Shown: positions 23,301 to 34,600 of the stretch, piece after piece
Layout: each line of letters opens with the position of its first letter
Position numbering within the stretch: position 1 is the first letter of the stretch
Origin: Tubiluchus corallicola
Taxonomy: Eukaryota > Priapulida > Priapulimorpha > Priapulimorphida > Tubiluchidae
DNA: 64,000 nucleotides
Assembly (NCBI GenBank): GCA_030141605.1
Contig: JAQGDQ010000018.1
Coordinates: 590,001-654,000, forward strand
Direction: 5' to 3'
Position numbers and translations under genes: made by a program
The notes under the pieces: model-generated
Seen by the model: only the letters and a program-made list of their open reading frames with translations
Database searches by the model: none
What the model was told of the DNA's origin: nothing

Positions 23301-25921
23301 TGTAAGAAAATATCACAGGAAGAAGCATCACCAAAATAATTGATTAATGCAATTGCAGTGTTATAATTTTTTGTCATCAAAGCTGAATGCAATGGAGTTC
23401 TTTGAAATCGGTCAACTGTTTGCACGTTAGACTCAGATTCTATTAACAATTCTACAATGCTTAGCTCAAACACAACCGTGTAATATGGAGCTTTGCACAA
23501 ACATTGTAGTGGTATTTCACCATTGTTGTTCTGCAGACACACATCAGCTTTAAATGATAGCAGTAACTTAATAGCTTTATTTGAACTTCTTCTGCAAGCT
23601 ACATGTAAAGCTGTATCACCATTACTATCTTCAAGTAGTGGATTAGCACCATTTTCTAGCAACCACTTCATCAGCTCATAATCATTTCTTTGTGCGCAGT
23701 CTACTAATGTTGGTATAGAACTTTGGTTTTGATGTTTTTTCGCACACGTTTTAACTGGACAACTGCTGCATCTTTTCACAAGTAAAGTATCAATACTCGC
23801 ACCATGAGTCACCAACATTTTAATAATTTCATGGTAATCATACAAACTTCCTTTAATGTAAGGCCGCCATATTACATCTTTAGCATCTAGTCCATAAGAA
23901 AGCAGTGATGCTGCAACGTGACATTTCGGCTTCTCCCATATATAATCAAAAGCTGTCACTCCACTGTCTTTCGTCGTGAAGTTGGGATTTACTCCAAACT
24001 CCAAAAGTTTATTCAGCAGTTCGTTAAAAAGCTTTTCATTGAATGCATTTAAAAAATGTAGAAAGCAAAAATGAATGGGAGTATATCCAGAAAAGTCTAT
24101 TGCCTGACTTGGATCTGTAACAGAAGTCAAAAGATTCATTACTGACACAATGGAGTGAATTACTGCATAACTTAAAGGAACTCGACCCAATGCATCTTTT
24201 GTATTAGCATCTGCACCATATTTCAAAAGATTTTCAACAATTTCAAGAGACACTGATAAATCCACCATTTCCATTTCACAAATGTGATGCAATACTGTCT
24301 TGCCATACATGTCAATTTGTGCCTTTGTATCAACACCATGTTTAAGCAACTCGGTAATCCCGTCTAACCAACAATTGTCCACAGCAGAACATAATGGCGT
24401 TCTTCTGTCAGGTGCCCTCATCTCAGCATCAAATCCTGATGCTAAAAGCAGTCTTAGTACATCTAAATTACCATCCTTCTTACCATTATTACAACAAACC
24501 ATAAGGCAAGTTAACCCATCTTGATTTCTCATATGAGGGAAAACAGGATGCAAAAGCAAACGTCTGACTAAAGGAACGTTAACGCTATACACAGCAGAAC
24601 TAAGTGCGAGAGTTCTTTGAGCAGTTACCTCATTTTCACATGATATTTCTGTAACAGGATGATTTAAGATAATATCTAACAAACCATTGTTAACATCACA
24701 TAGTCTTGATAAGTATAACAGTGGTGTAACTCCTTCACTATCAGCTATGTTTGGATTTGCTCCACATTGCAAAAGAGCTTTAGCAGCATGCATATTTGAC
24801 TTTTCACAAGCTGTAAAAAATGGTGTTTTACCATCTGACCATCTCTTGAAATTCACGTCAACACCATTAGAAATTAAAAGTGAAGCTAATTTGTCTATAA
24901 CAAATCTATCCTTTTCACAACAAGATAAGGCATGTAAGGAAGAGTTTCCTTTTTCATCTGTTGTGTTCGCCAGTACACCATGCTCAATAAGTAGTTCTAC
25001 AGATATGACATCACCGGCAGCAGTAGCAAAATTCAAAGCACTAATTCCAAACTTATGTACACAAGTAAAAGATGTACATTTTTGCAAAACTGCTTTCAGA
25101 ATATTGTGCTTAACAGGCAATGATTCCGTGTCTAATTTGGTTAATGATGCTGATGTGTGGTAAGGTTGCCGTCTTTTAAAGAGCTCTAGCAGAAAGTCAG
25201 GATGGAACGGATGTTGCTCGTAACTCTTTAACAGATAATTAACAAAGTCACTATCATTCATTTCACAAGCTACAAGTAAAGACTTGTAATGAGCATATGA
25301 TAGGAATGCACCAGCATCGATAAGCATTTTCATCATTTCTAAATTTTCCCATTTACAAGCGAGCTGTAATGGTTCTATTGGCTTTTTGCTTACAGCATGA
25401 TCTCTGTCATAACTAATTGTCTGATAGCAACTGAGAATCCTCTGATAATAACTTGGAGGACCAGATTTTTCTACATTTAAAATCATAATATCAAGTGGAC
25501 TTGCATTAACAGAAGCTCCACTTCTCAGTAACACCTGACAGACTGTATTGTTGCGATATTTACAAGCGAGATATAAGGGGGTTGTTGATCCCATGTCTCT
25601 ACAGTTGACATCTGCACCATTTTCTATTAATAGAGTAACTATGGCATGTTGTTGTTCTGCTGATACAGAGCAATTGCTAATTGCTGCTAGAAGTGGATAT
25701 CGCCAACTGCACCTACAGACCAAATTTGGATCAGCTCCATGTTTCAGTAGCAACCTCACAATGTCCAAATGTCCATTTTCACATGCACTGTATAACAAAT
25801 TGTCATGTCCGTTGTTGAAATTTGGATTAAAACCATCTATCAGCCACTGCTCAACTACCTCAACATCACCTCTTTTGCAACCAGGTAGCAGCTTTTTGTC
25901 AAAAATCACCAACTCACACAT
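20297..25921 (-). CDS. Giant ankyrin-repeat protein with FEM1-like C-terminus
   Basis: One uninterrupted frame of 1,874 codons starting at an ATG. Ankyrin repeats fill roughly residues 1-1080, with good copies such as LLYSACENGHLDIVRLLLKH near residue 45 and GDTALHVACRR near 770. Residues about 1080-1680 look helical with no domain I recognise. The C-terminus returns to ankyrin-like sequence (GRGLLHKLLF, NSVLHFTTRYL) and ends with MNLACIAARQ...YDLPY...LCDFVEEH at about 1797-1828. This matches the layout of the FEM1 VHL-box (BC box LKCLAARAV plus a CUL2-box LPxxLxxFV), so I infer a substrate receptor of a CUL2-elongin ubiquitin ligase. FEM1 proteins are about 620-670 aa and multi-exonic, so this would be an enlarged, possibly retroposed, relative. 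Alternative: an ankyrin protein with only chance FEM1 likeness. The frame carries no stop or frameshift, so it is probably functional. Confidence 0.9.
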   Translation of the reverse strand: MCELVIFDKKLLPGCKRGDVEVVEQWLIDGFNPNFNNGHDNLLYSACENGHLDIVRLLLKHGADPNLVCRCSWRYPLLAAISNCSVSAEQQHAIVTLLIENGADVNCRDMGSTTPLYLACKYRNNTVCQVLLRSGASVNASPLDIMILNVEKSGPPSYYQRILSCYQTISYDRDHAVSKKPIEPLQLACKWENLEMMKMLIDAGAFLSYAHYKSLLVACEMNDSDFVNYLLKSYEQHPFHPDFLLELFKRRQPYHTSASLTKLDTESLPVKHNILKAVLQKCTSFTCVHKFGISALNFATAAGDVISVELLIEHGVLANTTDEKGNSSLHALSCCEKDRFVIDKLASLLISNGVDVNFKRWSDGKTPFFTACEKSNMHAAKALLQCGANPNIADSEGVTPLLYLSRLCDVNNGLLDIILNHPVTEISCENEVTAQRTLALSSAVYSVNVPLVRRLLLHPVFPHMRNQDGLTCLMVCCNNGKKDGNLDVLRLLLASGFDAEMRAPDRRTPLCSAVDNCWLDGITELLKHGVDTKAQIDMYGKTVLHHICEMEMVDLSVSLEIVENLLKYGADANTKDALGRVPLSYAVIHSIVSVMNLLTSVTDPSQAIDFSGYTPIHFCFLHFLNAFNEKLFNELLNKLLEFGVNPNFTTKDSGVTAFDYIWEKPKCHVAASLLSYGLDAKDVIWRPYIKGSLYDYHEIIKMLVTHGASIDTLLVKRCSSCPVKTCAKKHQNQSSIPTLVDCAQRNDYELMKWLLENGANPLLEDSNGDTALHVACRRSSNKAIKLLLSFKADVCLQNNNGEIPLQCLCKAPYYTVVFELSIVELLIESESNVQTVDRFQRTPLHSALMTKNYNTAIALINYFGDASSCDIFLHRDIAGNTCAHFLAARFGQFGSSNSSICKKLLSFLCVGKAAFQVQNENGNIPLCIACIFDNRAAMKFLFDQHFTNNVLKNLQKQNCMHFLCHSGLLCKIIDIISSFLDGEQKSTSRNEIVLMALMQEDNRGCTPLELAAEMHNDACVIAGTKILCKLLQDSEHNSFHVNPRVVAYLFFKLTSMYPSIDQDTAKLCFEKAVHLYPSILNDSLTQCAQKASLDNDDALLIQSLLTKCDLPILFNIIGVKVCVLHMGEIRCDKEMFLKSIIECLSLVFGQHFTSTAEKKFKGLDMPLMTFLCKLVIVLVEKGIVNKDSNLTRIMAAMVVAFRENSSFCTSHLLSKMLDFFCDDQSKMYFPRTVFLSILSHALVLLYHFDKIDSSESCVAEVEKSLTSVTFNNACKVSVCEAALSTDFLNLSQCWLLIEKYLRCLLKRSNASTVTLAWDTFQTKISKLHWPRAFHIITLFVVYGIKPPSTITENLSASGRSNRQERKLLNSIKHVVIDPESVLYHCCVHCESQFLHIVCNRLVETGRLQSALKFTNSNSESALTFSACNGKQEHVRILLEHCDAAEKAIALELLASSLFTDYATSCELIREAIILRASFPFLQKVPVSPPVGQIKAKELQTVQEVEIFSQMHRTIPLMVQAVLIQSRIFGLCNRLILQLFEAIFKVLNANDIRGHDSELVIGLCLWRLWLTKQVTVDSNSTVEIVHDVLKISKFYYLPTGHLPADMKQVWQAEIMQSSLDVMEPIDIAQIHACDYTCDHNCPFVFTVIRLEMLVRSFAYFLVSSYPILNASLQHKILWKLKQANPCDSHGRGLLHKLLFGGFDATLLEVEQAVELVLSTGTNCNQLDNSQNSVLHFTTRYLPDMPDISDEKMCKFIEIFLKNGIHIDHCNSVGRAAVDYISSSRFPKTCTFLFNTAKMNLACIAARQTVFYDLPYKSVLSTHLCDFVEEHVHKSLHSYNTQLKNTKVDFSLNDDMMNARLERDIEHAQHYYMASD

Positions 25922-28039
25922 AGTCTTTCAGATGTAAAACCTGTTTTAGATAACAAAAAATATGCTTACAAACATTTGCTTGCATTTCAATAATATTTTA
26001 ACTTCAATTTTAGGTGCTACATAAATAGCGATAACAATTCCACAAAATTAGTTATGTTGGTATACAGTTTGCACAAACAAAGCCCTACAAATATATTATG
26101 AATTCCATGGTTAGAACTTTGATGGCTTCTTAATCATTTATATGTCAAACTGAAAGACCTCAGTCTAAGTCTTTTCTTGTATGACTTATTGTTCCTATTA
26201 CGAACACCAGTAAAACAAAAGGCTTCTTTCCCAATTTTTCACATAACTTAACTTTCAGAAAACAGGAACTTCAAGCCGGGTAGCTGTCTAACTGATTGAG
26301 TTACGACTGGGGCAGAACCAAAACACAGGCTGTTTCAAGTTTTGATTCAAGTTATCGGAAACAAATGAGTATTTGTTTGGTTATTATTTAGAAAAATAAT
26401 ACCATGCCTACCCTAAATTTCATACCTGAAAAAAAGAATTGCTAAAGATGCCAACTTGTGTATTCTATACATCTATATTATATGGCAATTCTACATGCTA
26501 AAGTAAAAACTGAATTGTACTGAAACTTTTGCTTTTGCAATTTTAACCATCAGCCAAACAGTCACTAATGATTTTTTCCTAAATCTAAATATTAGACTTT
26601 AACCATGTCACATCAAATTAGAAGCCAACTGTACTTTATAAATAAGTAAAAATATTATTTTTCATATTCCTTTCCAAAACGAAGAAATTTTGTTTAAAAT
26701 TTACTTTTGTATGCCTATTAAAACATTGTTAATCTTTGTTACTTTGTTTCTAATAACAATGGGGAGGCACATCAATGAGATCTCAACAAAAAACGTTGCT
26801 TGACTGATACAAATCAAATGTTTTGCCAGTTTCATTGTTTTATTTTACATAACTTTCTCTTAAATATGAAAATAAGTATTTGAGGCACTAACCACATAAA
26901 GTGTGCAAAGTTATGAACAACTTTATATCTGTTTTCTCATAGAAAGACTGGGCATAAAAATGATAGACAATAAATGATTGCTTCTCATGCCCATACTGGC
27001 CTACCACAGAATAGTAGTAAACTGAATCAACTAGTCACGAATTACAAATCTAAAGCACAGTACCCAATGCAGCAACACACCAATGTAACAAAATACAGTA
27101 TTATCTGATCTAGCAGACTACTATCAAACTTGACTAGTCGGAAAATCAAACTGTTTTTGTACAAATATGATACATATGGTAAGTGAAACAAGAGTAAAAC
27201 CAAAACAATGGACTTGATACAAAATAAGCTTGAGTTGACTACTTTGTTTTAGATCTCTTAGAGGTCAATTAATTGAAGCACATAAATTTGTTCATAAGAT
27301 TTATAGTGCATACTTGAACGCGTAGAGAACTTCTATTGGTGATGAAACTATGAACTGATTATTTCGCTAACATCTTGGAAATGTTCTTCCTGTAAACAAA
27401 TGTTTCTCTTTCTACACTTAAGGGGTTTAGAAACTTGATTGATCATCATTATCGTGAACATCCCCTGAAGCATAATCATAGACTGATACACTACAGCATT
27501 TTGGAGTTATGTGATTTAAATTGTGCGTTAATAATGTCTGTAACTTACTGAGGTAATAATGACCTTCTGAAGTTCTCCGGAACTACTGAAGTCGAATTAC
27601 ACTGTATTACATATGTATTTTTATACCTGCTACAAATATTAAGCTTGCTTATCGATCTTGAAGTTCGTTATTTTCCGGCAATTTTTCTAAATAAACCAAA
27701 GGGCTAACTAGATTCACTTTTCGACTATTCTTCCTAAGCATTATGACTTTTTCATATTGAACAGTAGAAAAGATAGGAAAACAGTAACAAAAACGGAAAA
27801 ATCACGCGCTTTTCGTCATGCACTTCAGCACTATGGGTCATCTTCCAGGTTCTTTTTATTTTTGCTAATCCTGTGCATAATCTAAGATTTTGGTTATTCA
27901 TTTTGATTTTTATAGGCGAACTGGAAAGAATGAATAGAGTTACCTGATTTTAAGTACTTCAAACATTATATTGTGCATTAAATTGCATGTTTATGGTTTG
28001 ATTTTCTACGGAAAGTACAGCTGGCGCGGAGGTAAAATT
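25922..28039. other. Upstream region of the ankyrin gene
   Basis: AT-rich sequence holding the unmapped promoter and 5' UTR of the ankyrin gene. A possible acceptor AG lies about 20 bases before its ATG on the minus strand, so a non-coding 5' exon is conceivable. I see no other gene or repeat. Confidence 0.45.
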
Positions 28040-28720
28040 TATAAAAGTTGTTTATGATAAGGCGCTTATGCACCGATACTTGATGGTGATTGCTTATTGA
28101 TACTTGGCATTTTTTTACATTAGACGATAGTCGTGAAACTTAACATGCACCTTAATTTGCCCACTTTGTCTATTGTAACTACTTCTGGCAGAGCATTCCA
28201 AATGTCAATAACTCGAAGTGAGAAAGACAACACGCCTAATATCAATTCGACAACTTCGCTTGGATAAGTAACTTCATGCGATAACTTCTCTGTATGATCG
28301 AGAAAGCTGCTTTAAAAAATCCCGAATAACTAGCCTTAGACATGCCGTGCATAAACTTATATGTTTCCATCAAGTCCGCTAGTCGCTTAGTTTTTACTTT
28401 TACTAATGCCATAATGGTAGGCTTGCTACCTCTGAGCAGTCCTCAGAATATAGCCTCGTGCAATGATTTTTTACCCTTTGCAAGGCATTTGTATCTCTAT
28501 CATAGTTTGGATTCTATAGGTCTTACAGGTAATGTGCATAGTGCTGAAACTTTTACCCTTGTCAGTCCTGAGAAGCATTGTTTGATCTTGCAGATTCTAA
28601 CATTTGCTTTGCTTCGGCTAAGAAAAAATATGTTTGTATCTGGTTGCCAATCAGCCATGTTATGTGTGACTCAATTTGTTTTTTATGTTTATAAAAGTAA
28701 AATTTTTTAGTTGCCTACCA
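28040..28720 (-). pseudogene. LINE retrotransposon 3' relic
   Basis: The minus strand reads KRLADLMETYKFMHG around 28345-28405 and, in another frame, SLRVIDIWNALPEVV around 28165-28240. These match the conserved C-terminal blocks of non-LTR retrotransposon ORF2 (pattern RR-x-RGDLIETYKI...FFS-x-RVI-x-WNSLP). Stops and a frame change between the blocks show that it is dead. The reverse transcriptase core is absent, as expected of a 5'-truncated copy. The clade (CR1/L2/Rex-like) is a guess. Confidence 0.55.
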
Positions 28721-28969
28721 ATTATCACCCAGGTTCACATTTCATACAGCCGCTTATAATTATGCAAATAAAATAGCCAGTGCTTGCCCAACGACACTTG
28801 CAATTTGATATTCCAAGGGCCATCAGACATCACTGCAGCCTGCACAGTGTGACTTCTGATGAAGCAGTCTGATAGCGATTACTCAGTCAGTTGAGAATCT
28901 ATCATCCCCTCAGTATGTATTGTGGAAGCCTTATGCATCTAACAAAGACTGCAGTCTTAATGGGTATCA

Positions 28970-29070
28970 CTCCTAGCAGATAAAACAGAACGGCTTGGAA
29001 ATTCACCGGACCTCAACTCCGTCAAGTATATTGGAGCTGTTTCTAATAGACAGAATCGATGGTAAGATTA
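28970..29070 (+). pseudogene. Possible Tc1/mariner transposase fragment
   Basis: A plus-strand stretch reads ERLGNSPDLNSVKYIGAVSN, resembling the block around the third acidic residue of Tc1/mariner DDE transposases (W-x-x-NSPDLNPIENLW). It is very short, and flanking frames are broken, so the call rests on one motif only. Confidence 0.35.
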
Positions 29071-29385
29071 TCCAAGGAGCATACCATTGATCGATATTCA
29101 AAGGACCAGCTCGGGATGATCTGCAAGATGTGTCGGTTGATCTTGAGTTTGTCCCTGACTTCCGTGAGTTTTCCATCGTACCCTAAAACCCCACACTAAA
29201 TACTGAGGGTATAGATACTCAATTGATTGTCAGAGCAATACTGAGGTGCTCAAGGCTGTAATAAATTGTCTTGTACAATTATTCATTTTTGAGACTCTCC
29301 CTATCAAAAGGCTGCGTTAAACACTGTATTTGCCAGAAATAACACTACTTTGTTTTAGTTCATAAATGTAAGTTTTAGATAACTT

Positions 29386-29463
29386 TGCTTAATTTTTTTC
29401 TGGCGAGTTCATGGCTGAGTGGATAGGCACTCAGCCATGAACTCGCCAGAAAAAAATTAAGCA
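29386..29463. repeat. Perfect 36-bp inverted repeat with tRNA-like A box
   Basis: Bases 29386-29421 and 29428-29463 are exact reverse complements separated by six bases. The left arm runs through TGGCTGAGTGG, which fits the pol III A box of class II (Ser/Leu) tRNAs, and the loop continues as ATAGGC like a tRNA D arm. No anticodon stem or convincing B box completes a tRNA, so this is a fold-back of a tRNA 5' half or SINE head rather than a tRNA gene. Confidence 0.85.
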
Positions 29464-31131
29464 TCAGAAAATGGCTGAGATACCTCTGTCTGGATCAGTA
29501 GCTCATTTTAGCAGACAGTAGCTCATTTTAGTGAGACATCCTTGAAAATAAACCCAGTTGTAGTCATACCATAAGCTTCGCCTTGAGCAGGTCTTGCATT
29601 TGAGTGCTGGGTTCCGGTTTGCAGTGTGCTGAAGTGTGTAAAATATTTTTAATCATCATTTGTCCATCTCAAGTTACATACCTTAATGGCGAGTGATACC
29701 GAAATTCTTTACAGCCCATTTCAAAGAAGTAAGTTGTAACCCAAAATGGACATGCTGTTATTCATGCTCAACTCTACTTTAACAGTTGTCAATGTGATAA
29801 ATCCTTTACATCAAATTAATGTGTCATATGCTTTTTGCAACATTATTGTTGTAACAACGAAGTGCAATATTATCAACAATAGGTCTGATTTCCACGTGAA
29901 CTATTTCCATACTAAAACTAAACTGTCTAAAACAGAACCAATTATCACTTCTAACAACAGTGAAAACTAATTTAGCTTGTAGCCTGATTGCTGCAATAGT
30001 TATTGCTATTTCAAGTTGTTGTTGGAGTACAGACTGTTGGAGCCTTTAAAAACCTTACAAACTACATGTATATTTTATGTCAACAAAGAGAAGTAAAGAG
30101 AGCAAACTGTGCTTGGAGTCAGTGTAAAAAAGTGATTTCCTAAATGCACACATGTGCATTGTAAAGAATGTCTGTGTTTTAGTTTGACTGTGCTTTACAA
30201 GTTTAATAAATATTGCAGCATAATATCAAACGAATTCTATGTATTTAATACATGCATAGTAACAGTTACTAGAAATTACAGAACGAAGTGATCTAAAAAA
30301 ATAAAGATAGGCCCTGTGCATTCCAGCTTTGTTAATTTCACATAAATCTATGTTTGGGAATCAGGGAAAATGGCATAGGGGTACAACCTACAAAAAGTGC
30401 AAAAGTTATGCCACCAACCTTTGCTCGGGTGCTAACGTAATTACATGAATGTTTACTGCCAGCTTTTGAAATAATGTACAGGTGTTGAATAGCAATGTTT
30501 TAAATTCGAATTTGTGGTAACTTTGGATAAAAAATGTATATGGAAATGTAAATTATCTATGATAACTCAAATTAATTTATTTTGATACACTCTTGTAATA
30601 GTATGCAATAACTTGACACTCTCTTGCTTAAATAACCAAACTTGAAGCAGAGTGGCTTCATTGATGCAGCTATCTCTTTACAACAAACAGTGGAGTAACT
30701 GCAGAGCTTCAGTTTGCTGCTGACATCTACACTGCTGCTATGCCCCTGAGAAGGACAAAAATGCACGTTCTTTGCACATGTGTAGGTTGTATGCCTGAAA
30801 CGTGGTTGTGTTATTCCAATATTTGAGGTTTCTGTACAATCGTTTAACAGAATTGGTTGTGTTGGAATTGCCATTTATGGCTGTATGTGACAAACACATT
30901 CTGTGCTAAAGATGTCTAGCAATACTTATTAATTGTAATTTTTATCAGTGAAACTTCTGTTTTAAAAGTGTATTTATCTGTAGATGTAAGTATATCATAC
31001 ATTACGTGTCTTTAATAATACAATGTCTTATAATGATGGATGTGTTTTATGCAGAGGTATTATGTTGAAAGCACTGAAAGACGTTTGCCAAAAATTGGGT
31101 AGAATTATTTTTATTAGCTGCAGAAAAGTCT

Positions 31132-31168
<37 letters not shown>

Positions 31169-31520
31169 GTGTGTGAGTATGTATGTATGTATACTCATCA
31201 TAAATCATGTGGCTAATAAGCTAATTATCCAATTAATTATAAAAATTTGACTTTGGGTATATACTTTTCAATAGAATGACATTTTCTATATCCATTTTTT
31301 TACTTTTATGATACTTAATATTAAATCACATTTTAATCTTAGAATTTGGTGTATGACTTTAATTATAGAAATCAATTGAGGTTAATTAACTGATATGATT
31401 ACTGATCTAGGCATTGGTTTTGTACTATCATGAATAGTTCGTGATTGGAGACTGACTTGTAACATTTTTGTGCAAAGATAAAATACCTATATAAGTTTTT
31501 TTAGACTGATCTAATGTGAG
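29464..31520. other. Region upstream of the first visible milton exon
   Basis: No gene recognised. It contains a direct repeat of a short sequence (AGTAGCTCATTTTAG) around 29499-29530, a (TA)n run at about 31133-31164, and an unassigned 100-codon open frame on the minus strand (30572-30874). The true first exon and promoter of the long milton isoform may lie here or further upstream within 25922-31520, but I could not find an ATG exon that joins. Confidence 0.45.
31133..31164. repeat. (TA)n microsatellite
   Basis: About sixteen uninterrupted TA dinucleotides, followed by a TGTG/TATG run to about 31190. Confidence 0.9.
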
Positions 31521-31655
31521 TGCTGTCCAACAAACTGGCAACCTGTGGCAGCAAGACTTCACCTAAGCTTACTAAAGCTGAAGTCATTAGTAAGGAAGAG
31601 CCCAGAGAAAGCCAGCATGAGGTAGAGAAGCGTAAAGAGACTGGTACCTTAACAG
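31521..31655 (+). CDS. Probable upstream exon of the long milton isoform
   Basis: The frame that joins exon 32389 runs back from a GTAATG donor at 31656 to an in-frame TGA at 31517-31519, with no ATG. It must therefore be spliced to an earlier exon. The acceptor is uncertain: AG at 31519-31520, or CAG at 31548-31550. It ends phase 1, and G plus AT rebuilds an Asp codon in the next exon. The peptide is polar, Lys/Glu-rich ([19 protein letters not shown]) and has no domain, as in the variable heads of TRAK proteins. Confidence 0.5.
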
Positions 31656-34600
31656 GTAATGGTCATAGTTAAACTTTGAGAATTTTAGTATGTATGATTG
31701 ATGTGTATTATGCAAAGACACATCGTTTTTGCAGAAGTCCTTGCTTAGCATCACAAGCTTTTATGTGTTATAATCAGTTTGATAAAGTTCAAATGTACAC
31801 GAATAGCGGGCGATATTTCTTGTTTAGTAATTGAGTAACGTTTAGATCTCGGCCTCTTTCATATAATCAGCACTCCTGGGTAGAAGTTTGGGATGTTATA
31901 ATAAACAGTGGTGAGATCACAGCTTTAATGAGGAAAACAGACTTCTCTCTAATAAAACATTTACTGACGTGTACAAGTATTCACAAAACCTTCACAATAC
32001 TTTAGCTTCCTATTTTTGGCACCTGTACAACTTTAAAAGTTGCATGCTTGCATACTGCATTCATACATATTTATAAATATTTTTAGAGGTATACAACTTT
32101 GCAATGTAGTACTAAATGAACTGTGTGGTTAGGAAAAGTTTTTGTTAAAACTAATCATGGCTAGTGGGTGTAGGATGTAAACAATTTCTAGCCAAGATTA
32201 AATGACTTCCAGTTCCACTTTTCAGAGTCACTCTTTACTTATTGGTCAATTTCAGCATTTTTAATAATTAACATAATGTACACGTGGTGTCACAAGGCAA
32301 GATAATGAATTGCATACATGCATTTTTTTGTCACAGTGCAATAATTAATGGAATTTGATAAAGTTTTGTTGTATTGTGCTTTTATTAGATGTGTGCTGCT
32401 CATCAGACATTCCTGAAGTAGAGATTATCAGTTTAATAGAAGAGCAGTTACCCAAATACAACCTCCGTTCTGACAGTGTCACTGAGTTCTCTGGTTATGC
32501 CAATGAAGACTGGTGGATCAAGACTCCTGTGCTGGATAAAGACTATGAAGTGGATCTTTCTCCAGAGCTAACTAAGGGCACTTTGAGTTACTTTGGTAAG
32601 TTTTTTAACTTTTTTCTATTGTTTTAGTAAGTATGTAACACTGGGTTAGTTTGACACTATTGATTCATAAAACAATCAATAACTCACAGTGAAAAATGTT
32701 GAATTTGTTTTGAAATTATTGCTCTAAAATTGGCAAAATAATATTACAATTTAATATAGTTTAGATCTTATTGGAAAGTCTACATTACTTTGAAATGTTG
32801 AAAGCCTGTAGGAGCTTTCAGTACTAGTGAGTGCACTATGTGTAAAAACTAATTTTTACACAAATGTTGATTTTGCAGTTGTTTTATCTTCTTTGCTTCT
32901 CGGCTTTCTGTTTCTGAAAGATGATGAAATGAAGCGAAAAGTTAGTTTATTTTGGTTTCAAATATTTGTGTTTTTTGGCAACAACACCGTGGCAAAGCGC
33001 AAGACGTCATTTGAGATGAATACAAAAAATACAAATTGTGAATATAAAAAATGACAAACTGGAATTATTTGTCCAACAAATACAGCAGTTTAGTTTGTGG
33101 TTGTCTGTTTTCCTTAGCTGAAGAAACAACATCGATTTAAATTACTGACTGCCGATCACTTAATTTTCTGTTTTGCTGTATAGGGGTGTGTTCAACGATT
33201 AGTTTTTGTGAGGACTAATTAAAAGTAAACAACACCAAATTTCAGACGATAATTCAAGACAACATCTTAAGTATGCATATTTTTGCATTACATCAGCAGT
33301 GAACTTGAAATTTAAATTTGTGAACTTATTGCTGTTGTTTTTTGTTTCACTGTCAGTGTGACACAACAAAGTCATATAGAAAACTTGTGTGTAAAAGATT
33401 CTTATTGCTGGAAAATTGCTCCCAATGGTGATACCAAAGTTACCTGCGATCCTTAACCAGTAGTTAAGTTTCTAAAACACTTTTCAAAGTACTGCTATGA
33501 CCTATGACCCAGGAAATGTCCAAATGATAAATGTAAATGATCTAGAAAAATCATTCTGCTTCATTTTCTAAGCTTTGAGAAAGCTGCATTCAACTGCGAT
33601 TGAGTGAGATCATTATCAGTTGATAATTTGCACTAAGTTGTTTAAGCCTGTAAAACAATTTTCTTTAGGATTTCTATCTCAGGTAGCTCTATCCCAGTTT
33701 CAATACAGTAATACTTATAGGTAGTAAATAATAATTATACAATACGTAATAAATAATAATCATACAATACACCTTTATAACCTTTTGCCAAAAAAATAAA
33801 GGTCAGCCAGAATAGCGAAAGAAAATGTGAAGTGACGGTATTCGTGGTAAATGAATAAATCTGTACACGAACCAGCTTTCAGTGAACTATGATTAATATA
33901 ACACACATATGGCTAAAAATTAAAAATTAGCAGTGGCTAAAATATTGATAAAAATGGGAAGAGAGGGATTTGAATCTGCAACAGATACAGAAACTAATAA
34001 CTATAAGAACATTACTTTTTCCTAAACAAAGCTTGATTTTCAATGGAAAGCTCGCACGTGGGTTGTGGTATTGTAATATCGTGTAAACTAGTAAAGCATA
34101 CTGTGAATTTTATTAACAAGCTTGCATGTACTAATTCAATCATTATGCAAATTTTATTTGTGTTTGAAAAAGCTTGATGTGTATATTTACATTTTTGATA
34201 ACTAAAATGATGAACAAGCTTTGACAACCTGTATAACATAATAACAATAATTTAAAAACCCATTTAAAGATGCAATTAATTTTAATGTAATGCGAACTGA
34301 CAGTGGTTAAATGCAAGCGCGATTAAGCGCGTGCTGTTCATATTCAGTTGAATGATGGCTTCTTAAATCTCTACTGCATTTAGTACGTCATAAATTCTCC
34401 TCTCAGTTAACACATTTGTTACTTTAATGTTTTTTCTGTGTTCATACAGTTCTGTAAAGGCGGATGTAAAACCCTTAGTTGCCAGGCGCCTACATCATAA
34501 ATTATTATTTCCATTCACCGTGGCAAATAAAACAGTAATTTACTAACTTCGTAATCGGCGTTGCGATTTTGGGTAACCTAGTTTTTTAGTTTGTAAACTG

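Noticed and set aside
24687-25163. Long plus-strand open frames (24687-25163, 25548-25937 and others) opposite the ankyrin gene
   Set aside because: They lie wholly antisense to a 5.6-kb coding frame with clear ankyrin repeats; their composition mirrors it and no motif is present.
29401-29440. tRNA-Ser or tRNA-Leu gene
   Set aside because: Only the A box and D-arm-like part are present; the sequence then folds back on itself, with no anticodon arm or B box.
30572-30874. 100-codon minus-strand frame
   Set aside because: Has an ATG but no domain, splice context or composition bias that separates it from chance.
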